Part shown: piece after piece, positions 57,227-64,000 of the stretch
Position numbering within the stretch: position 1 is the first letter of the stretch
Layout of the letters: every line of letters starts with the position of its first letter
Assembly: GCA_965279115.1 (NCBI GenBank)
Contig: OZ257137.1
Location: 2,356,001-2,420,000, forward strand
Length of the DNA: 64,000 nt
Reading direction: 5' to 3'
Source: JAEUOS01 sp965279115
Lineage (GTDB): Bacteria; Pseudomonadota; Gammaproteobacteria; Burkholderiales; JAEUOS01
Translations under genes and position numbers: made by a program
Notes under the pieces: model-generated
The model's input: the letters and a program-made list of their open reading frames with translations, nothing else
Database searches by the model: none
What the model was told of the DNA's origin: nothing

Positions 57227-58750
57227 GTGAACGCTGCGAATCCGCTGGCCAAGCCCGAAAGTCACACGCTTTTCGACCTCCTGGTCATCGGTGGTGGCAT
57301 CAACGGCTGCGGTATTGCGCGCGACGCCGCCGGACGCGGGTTGTCGGTCATGCTGGTGGAGCAGGGCGACCTGGCTTCGGCCACCTCGCAATGGAGCACC
57401 AAGCTGGTCCACGGCGGACTGCGTTATCTGGAGTACTTCGCGTTTCGCCTGGTGGGCGAGGCCCTGCGCGAGCGCGAGGTGCTGCTGGCGGCGGCACCAC
57501 ACCTGATCGAGCCGCTGCGCTTTGTCTTGCCGCATGAGCCGCACCTGCGGCCGCGCTGGATGATCCGTACCGGGCTCTTCCTCTACGACTTTCTCGGTGG
57601 TGCCACCAGCCTGCCGAAATCGCGTAGCGAGCGCCTGGCCGGCACCCCGCTTGGGGCCGGCCTCAAGCCGGTCTATTCGCACGGCTTTTCCTATCACGAT
57701 GCCCGGGTGGATGACGCCAGGCTCACCATCCTCAATGCCCGTGCGGCCGCGGATCTCGGTGCCGTGATCGCGCCGCGCATGCTTTTCGCGGCGGCCCGGG
57801 TCGAGGCCGGGGTGTGGGTGGCTGATGTCCATGACCAGGTGCACGGCCATCGCCATACGGTGCGTGCGCGCGCCATCGTCAATGCCGCCGGGCCCTGGGT
57901 CAGCCGGGTGCTTGGCAACATCCGGGGCGGCAGCGAGGAAGCGCGCGTGCGCCATGTGAAGGGGTCGCACATCGTGGTGCCGCGCATCCACCCGGGCGAG
58001 CATGCCTACATCCTGCAGAACCCGGACAAGCGCATCATCTTCATCATCCCCTATCTGGAGCGCTTCTCGCTCATCGGCACCACCGATGTGCCGGTCGAGG
58101 AGTTCGAGTCGCCGTCAATCAGTACCGACGAGACAGCCTACCTGTGCGCCATGGCCAGCAGTTACTGTGAACGCTCCATCACGCCGGCGGATGTGGTGTG
58201 GAGCTACAGCGGCGTACGCCCGCTATACGACGACGGTGCCGGCGCGGCGGCGGCGGTGACGCGCGACTATGTGTTGAAGCACAGTGCGGTCGATGGTGCG
58301 GCTCTGCTGAACATCTTCGGCGGCAAGCTCACCACCTACCGAAAGCTGGCCGAACACGCGCTGGAAAAGCTGCAGCCGCACTTCCCTGCGATGGGTGCCG
58401 GCTGGACCCATGCTGCACCCCTGCCTGGCGGCGATTTCAACGGCGGCCTGGCGGCGTTCGCGGCTGACCTGAAGAAGGCTTATCCTTTTCTTCCGCAGGA
58501 CCATCTGATGGGCATTGCGCGACGTCATGGCACCCTCGCGCTCGACTGGCTGGATGGCTGTGGCACGCTGGCCGACCTGGGCATGCATTTCGGTGGCGGC
58601 CTGTATGCGCGCGAAGTGGATCACATGGCCGACCATGAATGGGCCGAAACCGCCGAAGACGTGCTCTTTCGCCGCAGCAAGACCGGGCTTATGATGAGCG
58701 CGACAGAACGAGCTTGCGTTGCCGACCACCTTGCGAACAGAACAAGATGA
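57227..58750 (+). CDS. glpD: Aerobic glycerol-3-phosphate dehydrogenase GlpD
   Basis: 507 residues from GTG 57227; longer in-frame starts run back through the divergent promoter. The FAD motif is FDLLVIGGGINGCGIARDAAGRGLSVMLVE (~16-46), followed by the family blocks STKLVHGGLRYLE, VKGSHIVVPR, FIIPYLERFSLIGTTD and LLNIFGGKLTTYRKLAEHAL. It oxidises glycerol-3-phosphate to DHAP and feeds the quinone pool. The stop overlaps the next start by 4 bases. Confidence 0.95.
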   Translation: MNAANPLAKPESHTLFDLLVIGGGINGCGIARDAAGRGLSVMLVEQGDLASATSQWSTKLVHGGLRYLEYFAFRLVGEALREREVLLAAAPHLIEPLRFVLPHEPHLRPRWMIRTGLFLYDFLGGATSLPKSRSERLAGTPLGAGLKPVYSHGFSYHDARVDDARLTILNARAAADLGAVIAPRMLFAAARVEAGVWVADVHDQVHGHRHTVRARAIVNAAGPWVSRVLGNIRGGSEEARVRHVKGSHIVVPRIHPGEHAYILQNPDKRIIFIIPYLERFSLIGTTDVPVEEFESPSISTDETAYLCAMASSYCERSITPADVVWSYSGVRPLYDDGAGAAAAVTRDYVLKHSAVDGAALLNIFGGKLTTYRKLAEHALEKLQPHFPAMGAGWTHAAPLPGGDFNGGLAAFAADLKKAYPFLPQDHLMGIARRHGTLALDWLDGCGTLADLGMHFGGGLYAREVDHMADHEWAETAEDVLFRRSKTGLMMSATERACVADHLANRTR

Positions 58751-59547
58751 AACCACTGACCGCCATTCCCAGGGCCGACCTGCAGAACATCACCGGTGTG
58801 TTCACCGATGTCGACGACACCATCACCACGCACGGGCTCCTGACCTCCGAGGCGCTCGGCGCGGTCGAATCGCTGATCGCCGCCGGCCTCAAGGTCGTGC
58901 CGGTCACCGGCGGGCCTGCCGGCTGGTGCGATCACATTGCCCGCGCATGGAACGTCGATGCCGTTATCGGTGAAGGCGGCGCGTTTTATTTCCACCTCGA
59001 CCGCGAGACCGGAAAGCTGAAAAAACGCTTCTGGTTCGACGATCAGGCCCGTGCGGAGAAGCGCCAGATGATGGAGGCCGCGCGCGACTCGGTACTGGCC
59101 GAGTTTCCCGGGGTGACGCTGTCCTCGGACCAGCCCTACCGGGAGCTCGACCTGGCCATAGAAGTGCGCAATGCCAAGGGTTCGCGGGTGCCGGAGCCCG
59201 TGGTCAACGACATCTGTTCCATCCTGCGCCGGCGCGGCATGACCACCAAGGTCAGTTCCATCCACATCAACGCCTATTTCGGCGACTATGACAAGCTCGC
59301 CATGGCACGCATCACGACCGACGAGTTGTGGCAGGAAAACCTCGCCAGCACGCGCGACAAGTGGCTCTTCATCGGCGACTCGGCCAACGATGCCGCCATG
59401 TTCGAGTTTTTTCCGCTGACCATTGGCGTTGCCAATGTGCGCAACGTGCTTGACCGGCTGCCGGTGCCGCCTGCCTACGTGACGCCGGGCGAAGGCGGTG
59501 CCGGATTCGCGCAGGCGGTTCGCGCATTGCTGGCCGCCCGCGCCTGA
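58747..59547 (+). CDS. HAD-IIB family phosphatase
   Basis: 266 residues from ATG 58747, overlapping the glpD stop (ATGA). Catalytic motif I is VFTDVDDTIT (Asp21-x-Asp23), and the late motif IV is WLFIGDSANDAAMFEFF. The cap sits between, as in Cof/YbiV and mannosyl-3-phosphoglycerate phosphatases. Coupling to glpD suggests a phosphate ester in glycerol or sugar metabolism, such as a sugar phosphate, but no substrate can be given. Confidence 0.85.
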   Translation: MKPLTAIPRADLQNITGVFTDVDDTITTHGLLTSEALGAVESLIAAGLKVVPVTGGPAGWCDHIARAWNVDAVIGEGGAFYFHLDRETGKLKKRFWFDDQARAEKRQMMEAARDSVLAEFPGVTLSSDQPYRELDLAIEVRNAKGSRVPEPVVNDICSILRRRGMTTKVSSIHINAYFGDYDKLAMARITTDELWQENLASTRDKWLFIGDSANDAAMFEFFPLTIGVANVRNVLDRLPVPPAYVTPGEGGAGFAQAVRALLAARA

Positions 59548-59563
59548 CGCCAGCGGGCCGCGC

Positions 59564-60961
59564 TCAGTTGCGCACCAGGTTGGGCAGCCAGAGCACCAGC
59601 TTCGGCACGTAGGTGATGATGACGAGGCTGCCCAGGAGCGGTACCAGCCAGGGCAGGATGGCCATGGTGGTGCGCTCCACCGACAGCTTGGCCACCCGCG
59701 CCAAAACGAACAGCACCATGCCCATCGGCGGGTGGAGCAGTCCGATCATCAGGTTCAACACCATCACTAGGCCGAAGTGAACCAGGTCGATGCCGAGCTG
59801 CTGGCAGATCGGCACGAGGATGGGTACCAGGATGGTGATGGCCGCGGTGGGTTCCAGGAAGCAGCCGACGAACAGCATCAGCGCATTGGCCAGGAGCAGG
59901 AACACCCAGGGCTCCTTGGTGTACTCCAGCACCCAGGCGGAGATCGCCGCGGTGACGCCGGTGGCGGTCAGCATCCAGCCGAAGATGCTCGCGGCCGCGA
60001 CGATGAACAGCACCGTGCTGGTGGTCTCCACCGTGTCCAGGCATACCTTGACGAACATCTTCCACTTCAGGCTGCGGTACCAGCCGAAGCCCAGGATCAT
60101 CGCCCATACGCAGGCGGCGATCGCGCCTTCGGTGGGGGTGAAGATGCCGGTGCTCATGCCGCCGATCAGAAGCACCGGGGTCATGATCGGCAGCACCGCC
60201 TGGAAGCGGAACAGCTTGTCGGCGATGAAAAGCGCCACCAGCCCGCCAATCACCGTGGGTTGGGCAGGGAGTTCCATTTTCTGCACCAACGCCCACATGA
60301 GCAGCGGCCAGCCCACCACCACCATGGTCTCGGCGATCGCCTTGCCGAAGCGCTTGCCTTCGAAGCGCACGTCGCCGCCCCAGCCGTTCTTGTGGGCGAA
60401 GTACGCCACCGTCAGCATCATCAGGATGGCCATCAGCACGCCGGGCAAAATGCCGGCGAGAAACAGCGCGCCTACCGACACATTGGCCATCATCGCGTAG
60501 ATCACGAAGGGCAATGAAGGCGGGATGATCGGCCCCAGCGTGGCCGAAGCGGCCGTGACGCCGACGGCGAACTCCTTGTCGTAGCCGTGCTCGGTCATCG
60601 CCTTGATCTCGATGGTGCCCAGGCCCGCGGCGTCGGCGATGGCCGTGCCGCTCATGCCGGCGAAGATCACCGAGCCCACCACGTTGACGTGACCCAGCCC
60701 GCCTTTGAGCCAGCCCACCAGCGCGAGGGCGAAGTTGTAGATGCGTGTGGTGATGCCGGCGTTGTTCATCAGGTTGCCGGCGAGGATGAAGAACGGCACC
60801 GCGAGCAACGGAAAGCTGTCGATGCCGCTGATCATGCGGTGGAACACCGCGAACGGTGGCGTGTTGCCGGTAACGAGAATGTAGACGAGCGACGCGCCGG
60901 CCATGGCGATGGCCACCGGCACGCCGCCGCTCATGAAGATGAGAAAAATGATTTTCAGCAT
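59564..60961 (-). CDS. TRAP transporter large permease subunit DctM
   Basis: 465 residues of about 12 helices. Family elements include FPLLAVPFFILAGNLMNNAGITTRIYNFALALVGWLKGGLGHVNVVGSVIFAGMSGTAIADAAGLGTIE and PIIPPSLPFVIYAMMANVSVGALFLAGILPG, both DctM hallmarks. It is the main transport subunit, downstream of DctQ (15-bp gap) and two DctP receptors on the same strand. Confidence 0.95.
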   Translation of the reverse strand: MLKIIFLIFMSGGVPVAIAMAGASLVYILVTGNTPPFAVFHRMISGIDSFPLLAVPFFILAGNLMNNAGITTRIYNFALALVGWLKGGLGHVNVVGSVIFAGMSGTAIADAAGLGTIEIKAMTEHGYDKEFAVGVTAASATLGPIIPPSLPFVIYAMMANVSVGALFLAGILPGVLMAILMMLTVAYFAHKNGWGGDVRFEGKRFGKAIAETMVVVGWPLLMWALVQKMELPAQPTVIGGLVALFIADKLFRFQAVLPIMTPVLLIGGMSTGIFTPTEGAIAACVWAMILGFGWYRSLKWKMFVKVCLDTVETTSTVLFIVAAASIFGWMLTATGVTAAISAWVLEYTKEPWVFLLLANALMLFVGCFLEPTAAITILVPILVPICQQLGIDLVHFGLVMVLNLMIGLLHPPMGMVLFVLARVAKLSVERTTMAILPWLVPLLGSLVIITYVPKLVLWLPNLVRN

Positions 60962-60976
60962 GATGGGTTTTCGCGA

Positions 60977-61552
60977 TCAGGAAGCGACCGGATCGCGGTC
61001 TTCCATGGTGGACTCGGGGTGTGTAAGTACGGTGTAGCCACGCTTCATGTGGATGCGCATCACCAGGATGGAACGCACGCACATGGCGGCGAAGCCCAGC
61101 AGGCAGATGCCGTAGACGATGTTCATCGGCAGGTCGACGATGGTCATCTTGAGGCTGCCCATGCGCTCCATCATGAGGCCGGTGTAGACCACGGCAGCCC
61201 CGAAGAACGCGATGCGCAACACATCGACCACCAGCGCCAGCGCGTGGCCCACGGCGCGCGGCATGAAGCGGAAGAAGAAGTCCACCTGGATATGGTTGTT
61301 CTTCGAGACCCCGATGGTGGCGCCGGTGAACACGGTGGCGATCAGCAGGTAGCGGGCGATCTCCTCGGTCCAGGCGGCCGAGTCGTTGAGCACGTAACGG
61401 GTGAAGAACTGGTAGAAAACCGTGAGGCCGAGAAACCAGAAAAACACCAGGGCGACCCAGGCCTCGGGGATGGTGCCGGACAGGTCGACGGCCTCGTCCT
61501 CGACGTGGAATTCGCCGTCGTCGCCGACGATCTTGTCGTGCTCGGTGCTCAT
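60977..61552 (-). CDS. TRAP transporter small permease subunit DctQ
   Basis: 191 residues with four membrane helices (around WVALVFFWFLGLTVFYQFFTRY, EIARYLLIATVFTGATIGVSKN, ALALVVDVLRIAFFGAAVVYTGLMM, IVYGICLLGFAAMCVRSILVMR). EEIARYLLIATVFTGATIGVSKNNHIQVDFFFRFMP is a DctQ signature. The N terminus carries an acidic 25-residue extension. Confidence 0.93.
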   Translation of the reverse strand: MSTEHDKIVGDDGEFHVEDEAVDLSGTIPEAWVALVFFWFLGLTVFYQFFTRYVLNDSAAWTEEIARYLLIATVFTGATIGVSKNNHIQVDFFFRFMPRAVGHALALVVDVLRIAFFGAAVVYTGLMMERMGSLKMTIVDLPMNIVYGICLLGFAAMCVRSILVMRIHMKRGYTVLTHPESTMEDRDPVAS

Positions 61553-61586
61553 TGAATGGCCCTTTCAGGGGCGTGAAGACAAGCGG

Positions 61587-61620
61587 CCCGCATGGCGCGC
61601 CGGGTGCGCTGCCATGCGGG
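61587..61620 (-). repeat. Intercistronic hairpin between dctP2 and dctQ
   Basis: Perfect 10-bp arms CCCGCATGGC (61587-61596) and GCCATGCGGG (61611-61620) in the 93-bp gap. In TRAP and ABC operons such stems protect the receptor message and raise receptor level relative to the permease; that role is inferred. Confidence 0.65.
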
Positions 61621-61645
61621 TTGTTGCTGTTGACGTCCGGATCGG

Positions 61646-62617
61646 CTACTTGAGGGAAACGATGCGGTCGTAGTCCTTCTTGTCGAAACCCATCGACTCC
61701 ACCGTCGAGGTCTTCAGGACTGCGTCTGAGAAGCTCTTGCGGTTGACGTTGACGACCTGGATTCCTTTTTTCTTGAACTCGTCGACCAGTTCGGCCTCAC
61801 GCTTCTTGATCTGCTCGGTGGCCTTGGCGGCCGCTTCCAGCGCGACATCGGTGAAGATCTTCTTCTCGGCATCCGAAAGCTTGTTCCATACATGGGGCGC
61901 CACCTGCGTGGTGAGGCCGTCGACGATGTGGCCGGTCAGCATGATGGCCTTCTGCACTTCGTAGAATTTCTTGGCTTCGATGGTGGTGAGGGGGTTCTCC
62001 TGTGCCTCGACCGTGCCGTTCTGCAGCGCCAGGTACACCTCGGCGAAGGCGATCGGCGTGGGGTTGGCGCCACAGGCCTTGGGTGTGGCCATGTAGGCCG
62101 GCACGTCGGGCACGCGGATTTTCAGGCCCTTCATGCCCGCGCAGTCGGTGAAGGGCTTTTGCGCGGTGGTGTGGCGCGCACCGTAGTAGGTATAGGCGAG
62201 GATCTGGATGCCGGTCTTGGCGCGGTAGCCGTCGATCATCTCCTTGAACACCGGGCTCTTGGAATACGAGATCAGGTGGTCGGCGTCGCGGAAGATGAAG
62301 GGGTAGTAGGCGATACCCAGGCGCGGATAGCTGCGCCCGGCGAATGACGGACCGCTGATGATCATGTCGACGGTGCCCAGCGTCATGCCCTGGTTGATGT
62401 CGGTCTCCTTGCCCAGCGAGGAAGCGGGGTGCACGGTGATCTCGAACTTGCCGTTGGTGCGTTTCTTGATCTCGTCGGCGGCCCAGACGGACTGCGTGTG
62501 ATACGGCTCGGAAGTCTCGTAGACATGCGCCCACTTGAGTTTCTGCTGCGCGAGGGCACCGCCCGAGATCAGGGCCAGCGCGGCGGCCACCAGGCCGAGT
62601 CTTGTGGTCAATTTCAT
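61646..62617 (-). CDS. TRAP transporter substrate-binding protein DctP (second copy)
   Basis: 323 residues; AAGGAGA precedes the ATG. The signal peptide ends near ISGGALAQQK. The mature N terminus KLKWAHVYETSEPYH, HPASSLGKETDINQGMTLGTVD and the carboxylate-site region KGLKIRVPDVPAYMATPKACGANPTPIAFAEVYLALQNGTVEAQENPL are typical DctP. It is closely similar to the next receptor upstream (62648-63631), so the pair is a tandem duplication. The substrate is likely a sugar acid given the neighbouring dehydratase (inference). Confidence 0.93.
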   Translation of the reverse strand: MKLTTRLGLVAAALALISGGALAQQKLKWAHVYETSEPYHTQSVWAADEIKKRTNGKFEITVHPASSLGKETDINQGMTLGTVDMIISGPSFAGRSYPRLGIAYYPFIFRDADHLISYSKSPVFKEMIDGYRAKTGIQILAYTYYGARHTTAQKPFTDCAGMKGLKIRVPDVPAYMATPKACGANPTPIAFAEVYLALQNGTVEAQENPLTTIEAKKFYEVQKAIMLTGHIVDGLTTQVAPHVWNKLSDAEKKIFTDVALEAAAKATEQIKKREAELVDEFKKKGIQVVNVNRKSFSDAVLKTSTVESMGFDKKDYDRIVSLK

Positions 62618-62647
62618 GTTGTCTTCTCCTTTGATGGATCGGTTGGG

Positions 62648-63631
62648 TTACTTCAGGGCTTGCAGCTTGTCGTAGGTGGCACGGTCCCAGGTGGCATCAG
62701 GGCCGAGATGCAACTTGGTCAGGGCTTCCTGGAAGGGCTTGCGATCTGTCTTGACGACCGTCTTCTTGTATTTGGTGGTGAACTCGTCGACCAGCTTGTT
62801 CTCGGCGGCGGCGATCTCGTCGGTGGCCTTGGCGCCCGCCTCCCGGAAGATAGCCTCGAAGGCCTTCTTGTCCGCATCCGAGAGCTTGTTCCAGGTGGCG
62901 CCGCTGACGATGGTGAGCAGCATCTCGGTGATGTGGCCGGTCAGGTTGATGTGCGACTGCACCTCGTAGAACTTCTTGGCCTCGATGGTTGGCAGCGGGT
63001 TCTCCTGGGCGTCCACGGTCTTGTTCTGCAGCGCCAGGTATACCTCGGCGAACGCGATCGGCGTGGGGTTGGCGCCGGTGCCGCGCGGGAACATGGTGTA
63101 GAGCGGCGCGTCGGGCACGCGGATTTTCAGGCCCTTCATGTCCTCCGGCTTGTTGATCGCCTTGTTGGCGGTGGTGTGGCGTACGCCGTAGTAGGTAACG
63201 GCGATCGGCTTGTTGCCGCCCTTCTTGTAGTACCCCTCTGCCAGGTCGGCGTAGACCGGGCTGGCCACGTAGGCCTTCCAGTGGTTGAAGTCGCGGAACA
63301 TGAACGGCGCGCCGCCGATGGCCAGCGGCGGATGGGTGCGTGCCGCGAACAGCTGGCCGGTATAGATGATGTCGACCGTGCCGAGCGTCAGGCCCTGGTT
63401 GATGTCGGTCTCCTTGCCCAGGGATGAGGCGGGGAAGACCTGCATTTCATAGCGGCCGGCCGTGCGCTTCTTCACCTCGTCGGCGGCCCACAGGGCCCAC
63501 TTGTGATACGGCTCGGAGGTCTCGTAGACGTGCGCGAACTTGAGCTTGGTCTGCGCCGCGGCGATGCCGGGCAGGGTGACGCTGGCGGCCAAGGCAATCG
63601 CGACAGCGGTGGAAAGTCTGGTGAGCAGCAT
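62648..63631 (-). CDS. TRAP transporter substrate-binding protein DctP (first copy)
   Basis: 327 residues from ATG 63631 (GAGGAG upstream). Signal peptide LSTAVAIALAASVTLPGIAAAQT. It shares KFAHVYETSEPYHKWALWAADEVKKRT, FPASSLGKETDINQGLTLGTVD and IRVPDAPLYTMFPRGTGANPTPIAFAEVYLALQNKTVDAQENPLPTIEAKKFYEVQ with the other copy but differs in the ligand loop (YTMFPRGTGANP versus YMATPKACGANP). This suggests a related but not identical ligand. It follows a dehydratase gene on the same strand. Confidence 0.93.
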   Translation of the reverse strand: MLLTRLSTAVAIALAASVTLPGIAAAQTKLKFAHVYETSEPYHKWALWAADEVKKRTAGRYEMQVFPASSLGKETDINQGLTLGTVDIIYTGQLFAARTHPPLAIGGAPFMFRDFNHWKAYVASPVYADLAEGYYKKGGNKPIAVTYYGVRHTTANKAINKPEDMKGLKIRVPDAPLYTMFPRGTGANPTPIAFAEVYLALQNKTVDAQENPLPTIEAKKFYEVQSHINLTGHITEMLLTIVSGATWNKLSDADKKAFEAIFREAGAKATDEIAAAENKLVDEFTTKYKKTVVKTDRKPFQEALTKLHLGPDATWDRATYDKLQALK

Positions 63632-63653
63632 GGTGATGTCTCCTCTTTCGTGT

Positions 63654-64000
63654 TTATGCAACGGTCAAATCGGGGCGGCGGGCGTCAGCGGGATCGGCCC
63701 ACGAGGTATTGGGTGTCAGCGGCGCCCAGCCGGGGCGGCCGGGGTCCTGGTCGTACGGGTAGCCGCCGATCTTCCTGTAGAGCGCGGCGTATTCGGCCAG
63801 CTTGTCGCGATCGATGGCCACACCCAGGCCGGGGCCGTCCGGCACGCGGATCGCGCCGCCTTCGTAGCGCATCTTGCCGCCGACGATCACGTCGTCGGTG
63901 AGCTGGTGGTAATGGGCGTCGGCGCTGTAGGTCAGGTTGGGCAGCACCGCGCCCAGGTGCAGCATGGTGGCCAGTTGTATGCCCAGTTCGCCCGAGGAAT
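63654..64000 (-). CDS. Enolase-superfamily dehydratase, C-terminal part (glucarate/mandelate racemase-like; 5' end outside window)
   Basis: The frame runs in from the right edge and covers 115 codons. It reads SSGELGIQLATMLHLGAVLPNLTYSADAHYHQLTDDVIVGGKMRYEGGAIRVPDGPGLGVAIDRDKLAEYAALY, closely matching the end of glucarate dehydratase-type enzymes (the capping and barrel end with the P-GPGLG-x3-D motif). These remove water from acid sugars. It is the upstream gene of the TRAP unit, indicating a sugar-acid uptake and catabolism operon. The metal ligands lie beyond the window. Confidence 0.82.
   Translation of the reverse strand, partial: SSGELGIQLATMLHLGAVLPNLTYSADAHYHQLTDDVIVGGKMRYEGGAIRVPDGPGLGVAIDRDKLAEYAALYRKIGGYPYDQDPGRPGWAPLTPNTSWADPADARRPDLTVA

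Overview
The window is a GC-rich (mid-60s %) stretch of a betaproteobacterial chromosome, most likely Burkholderiales. This rests on the Bug-type tripartite tricarboxylate receptors, a GTP-dependent PEP carboxykinase, a HiPIP, and the gene order yidC-mnmE ... mnmG-rsmG ... parA-parB ... atpIBEFHAGDC, which is typical of the origin-proximal region. yidC is cut by the left edge, so rnpA/rpmH/dnaA and oriC probably lie just upstream. Two perfect 16-bp parS palindromes (5596-5611, 6773-6788) and a consensus DnaA box (28612-28620) fit this.

Layout. 1-13 kb: yidC (partial), mnmE, a Bug receptor, a hotdog thioesterase and pckG; a beta-propeller gene flanked by two parS sites; then mnmG-rsmG-lipocalin-parA-FkbM methyltransferase-parB, ending in a terminator. 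12.8-14.5 kb: HiPIP and rhlE on the minus strand. 14.8-24.4 kb: an accessory catabolic island around a divergent promoter. It holds a phthalate-dioxygenase-like Rieske oxygenase, its reductase, a dihydrodiol-dehydrogenase-like Gfo/Idh/MocA protein, a dihydroxyphthalate-decarboxylase-like protein, a MarR regulator, a Rieske ferredoxin, a NicX/M29-like protein, two Bug receptors and a citryl-CoA-lyase-like protein. A MarR-type inverted repeat lies in the spacer of the divergent promoter. 24.4-28.5 kb: FecR protein, autotransporter-type barrel, FAH-family enzyme, HIT protein and an HTH regulator.

28.6-35.9 kb: the complete ATP synthase operon with a clear sigma70 promoter and two large hairpins between atpD and atpC. 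36-41.6 kb: an AttEFGH-like ABC transporter set (ATPase, FtsX permease, CrtC/AttH lipocalin) and a class II Fic protein with phased repeats upstream. 41.7-43.7 kb: a two-gene unit whose second gene is read through an in-frame TGA. It encodes a UGSC-family selenoprotein (Sec95) with a good bacterial SECIS hairpin just after the UGA. Conventional gene calling splits or truncates it, and it is the most notable item here. 43.7-51.4 kb: a giant SNF2 helicase, a NIPSNAP protein, a long structured non-coding leader, chrA and a Cj0069-like ATP-grasp protein.

51.5-64 kb: an orphan molybdopterin hydroxylase large subunit, a small lipoprotein, a redoxin, a ScsB-like DsbD, glpD, a HAD phosphatase, and a TRAP transporter with two tandem DctP receptors. 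The TRAP genes are headed by a glucarate-dehydratase-like enolase-superfamily gene cut by the right edge. No rRNA, tRNA, CRISPR array or intact insertion sequence was seen.
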